Assembly: GCA_035761045.1 (NCBI GenBank)
Contig: DASTRU010000263.1
Coordinates: 1 to 7,325, forward strand
DNA: 7,325 nucleotides
Direction: 5' to 3'
From: DASTRU01 sp035761045
GTDB lineage: Bacteria; Pseudomonadota; Gammaproteobacteria; Burkholderiales; Burkholderiaceae_E
The translations under genes were made by a program, and so were the position numbers. Below the pieces are notes generated by a model. That model was not told where the DNA came from. It made no database searches and was given only the letters and a program-made list of their open reading frames with translations. The first letter of the stretch is position 1; every line of letters starts with the position of its first letter. Shown in pieces: positions 6,769 through 7,325 of the stretch.

Positions 6769-6832
6769 CTTAAATGGTGCGAGATAAGATCAATGAACCT
6801 TTATCGTGCTTAATCGCGCTTCTTTGGTGCGA
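6769..6832 (+). promoter_or_regulatory. Two NtrC-like half-sites, 50 bases apart
   Basis: The pattern CTTnnnTGGTGCGA occurs at 6769-6782 and again at 6819-6832, exactly 50 bases (close to five helical turns) apart. TGGTGC is the right half of the NtrC enhancer palindrome (TGCACCA-N3-TGGTGCA type). The left halves match poorly, three of six bases each (GAACTT and GCGCTT for GCACCA). The sites lie roughly 125-185 bases before the predicted sigma-54 start, a range like that of the E. coli glnA enhancers. Confidence 0.45.
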
Positions 6833-6833
6833 C

Positions 6834-6844
6834 ATGGCCGCCAT
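6834..6844. repeat. Small palindrome ATGGC-C-GCCAT
   Basis: A perfect five-base inverted repeat around one central base lies directly after the second NtrC-like half-site. It may be a binding site or chance. Confidence 0.3.
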
Positions 6845-6889
6845 AGGGCAAGTCGATTTTCAAGACGCGTAGACTCTCGCCCTGAATTT

Positions 6890-6938
6890 CTCGGCGCGCG
6901 CACCGTGCCGAGGCAAAGGCGTGAAAAAACGGCACGGT
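6890..6938. repeat. Two overlapping inverted repeats sharing one arm
   Basis: CTCGGCGCG (6890-6898) can pair with CGTGCCGAG (6904-6912) as a nine-pair stem with one G-U pair and a five-base loop. ACCGTGCCG (6902-6910) can instead pair perfectly with CGGCACGGT (6930-6938) across 19 bases. The two structures exclude each other because they share 6904-6910. The right arm of the second one contains the -24 element of the sigma-54-like promoter. Confidence 0.5.
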
Positions 6939-6945
6939 TAATGCT
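6930..6945 (+). promoter_or_regulatory. Sigma-54-like promoter of glnA
   Basis: CGGCACGGTTAATGCT matches TGGCACG-N4-TTGCT at 10 of 12 specified bases and has the required GG-N10-GC spacing (GG 6931-6932, GC 6943-6944). Transcription would start near 6955-6957, leaving a leader of about 120 bases before glnA. Upstream NtrC-like half-sites and the nature of the gene support the call; the first base of each box deviates. Confidence 0.55.
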
Positions 6946-6947
6946 AG

Positions 6948-6974
6948 TTGGCCCCGCGAAATTCGCGACGCCAA
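6948..6974. repeat. 27-base near-palindrome at the predicted glnA start site
   Basis: Outer arms TTGGC (6948-6952) and GCCAA (6970-6974) and inner arms CGCGAA (6955-6960) and TTCGCG (6962-6967) are symmetric around base 6961; 11 of 13 symmetric pairs match. It begins three bases after the sigma-54-like promoter element and covers the predicted start site. Further out, GCTAG (6943-6947) and CTAGC (6983-6987) are also complementary. Confidence 0.6.
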
Positions 6975-7015
6975 TTTCAGCGCTAGCCGATGCGTTCGCG
7001 ACCCAACGTTTATCC

Positions 7016-7045
7016 ATATGCGCCGAGCTGGGCACCGTCGCATAT
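7016..7045 (+). repeat. Inverted repeat in the glnA leader
   Basis: ATATGCG (7016-7022) and CGCATAT (7039-7045) are perfect seven-base arms around a 16-base loop, ending 21 bases before the glnA ribosome binding site. In the mRNA it could form a leader hairpin; no U-run follows, so it does not look like a terminator. Confidence 0.45.
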
Positions 7046-7066
7046 CCCACCTCTATATCGTCCCCT

Positions 7067-7071
7067 AGGAG
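7067..7071 (+). promoter_or_regulatory. Ribosome binding site of glnA
   Basis: AGGAG lies six bases before ATG 7078, a strong and well-placed Shine-Dalgarno sequence that fixes the glnA start. Confidence 0.85.
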
Positions 7072-7077
7072 AACCGC

Positions 7078-7325
7078 ATGGCAATGACCGCCGACGACGT
7101 GATGAAGCTCGTCAAAGAGAACGAGGTCAAGTTCGTCGATTTCCGCTTCACTGATACGAAAGGCAAGGAGCAGCACGTCTCCGTACCGCTCTCGGCCTTC
7201 GACAAGGACAAGTTCGAAAGCGGTCATGCGTTCGACGGTTCCTCGATTGCTGGCTGGAAGGGCATCGAAGCCTCCGACATGCTGTTGATGCCGGACCCCA
7301 ACACCGCCTTCCTCGATCCATTCCG
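7078..7325 (+). CDS. glnA: Glutamine synthetase type I, N-terminal part (partial)
   Basis: The first 82 codons are present before the right edge. Glutamine synthetase joins ammonia to glutamate using ATP, in a dodecamer, and is the main entry point of nitrogen. The N-terminal beta-grasp domain is clear: KFVDFRFTDTKGKEQHVSVP (18-37), then FESGHAFDGSSIAGWKGI (46-62), whose Asp53 corresponds to the Asp50 latch of the enteric enzyme at the subunit interface, then EASDMLLMPDPNTAF. The sequence is typical of the proteobacterial GSI-beta class. The adenylylation tyrosine and the active-site glutamates lie beyond the window. Start ATG 7078 has a strong Shine-Dalgarno sequence. The upstream region suggests NtrC and sigma-54 control. 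Confidence 0.96.
   Translation, partial: MAMTADDVMKLVKENEVKFVDFRFTDTKGKEQHVSVPLSAFDKDKFESGHAFDGSSIAGWKGIEASDMLLMPDPNTAFLDPF

Larger units (their letters stand above)
6768..7077. promoter_or_regulatory. 310-base control region between hemW and glnA
   Basis: No credible gene lies in this stretch on either strand. It holds, from left to right, two NtrC-like half-sites (6769-6832), a small palindrome (6834-6844), a hairpin-forming segment (6890-6938), a sigma-54-like promoter (6930-6945), a 27-base near-palindrome (6948-6974), a leader inverted repeat (7016-7045) and the glnA ribosome binding site (7067-7071). The layout is what nitrogen-regulated glnA genes of proteobacteria show. No clear sigma-70 promoter and no classic terminator for hemW were found. 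Confidence 0.7.

Noticed and set aside
6788..6803. IHF-like site (ATCAA followed by TTTA)
   Set aside because: The spacing between the two halves is six rather than four bases and the first base does not fit; it also lies between the NtrC half-sites instead of between them and the promoter.
6779..6809. Hairpin GCGAGATAA / TTATCGTGC as a terminator of hemW
   Set aside because: The stem has a mismatch and a wobble, a 13-base loop and no T-run after it; too weak to call.
6790..7227. 145-codon open frame on the minus strand across the glnA upstream region
   Set aside because: Its first part is antisense to glnA and the rest lies over the regulatory elements; no domain is recognisable.

Overview
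The window looks like ordinary chromosome from a GC-rich betaproteobacterium, most likely of the order Burkholderiales. The 67-residue omega subunit ending in EMLKKVPT, the YicC and Gmk sequences, and a Ser/Thr kinase plus PP2C phosphatase placed just before rph, rdgB and hemW all fit that group. The genus cannot be told. There are no transposases, phage genes, CRISPR arrays, tRNAs or rRNAs.

Layout. Positions 1-2024 hold a minus-strand cluster transcribed as yicC > gmk > rpoZ > spoT (spoT is cut by the left edge). yicC and gmk overlap by ATGA, and rpoZ and spoT are 14 bases apart. This is the widespread gmk-rpoZ-spoT stringent-response cluster with the YicC ribonuclease family gene in front. 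A 161-base divergent control region (2025-2185) follows; it carries an exact TGTGA-N6-TCACA palindrome of the CRP/FNR type. Positions 2186-6767 hold a compact plus-strand run: Ser/Thr protein kinase, PP2C phosphatase, rph, rdgB, hemW. The phosphatase and rph overlap by ATGA and the other gaps are 6 to 42 bases, so it is very likely one operon. The right edge holds the first 82 codons of glnA behind a 310-base control region.

How they work together. The left cluster covers GMP phosphorylation, alarmone metabolism and RNA polymerase assembly. The right operon joins a reversible phosphorylation switch to RNA 3'-end trimming (RNase PH), nucleotide-pool cleaning (RdgB) and heme delivery (HemW). 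The kinase and phosphatase are the only signalling genes here, and their targets cannot be read from the sequence.

Most of the unexplained structure lies upstream of glnA: two NtrC-like half-sites exactly 50 bases apart, a sigma-54-like promoter (GG-N10-GC), a 27-base near-palindrome starting next to its -12 element, two mutually exclusive hairpins, and a leader inverted repeat. I see no wholly new gene system. The glnA control region and the kinase/phosphatase pair deserve the second look.
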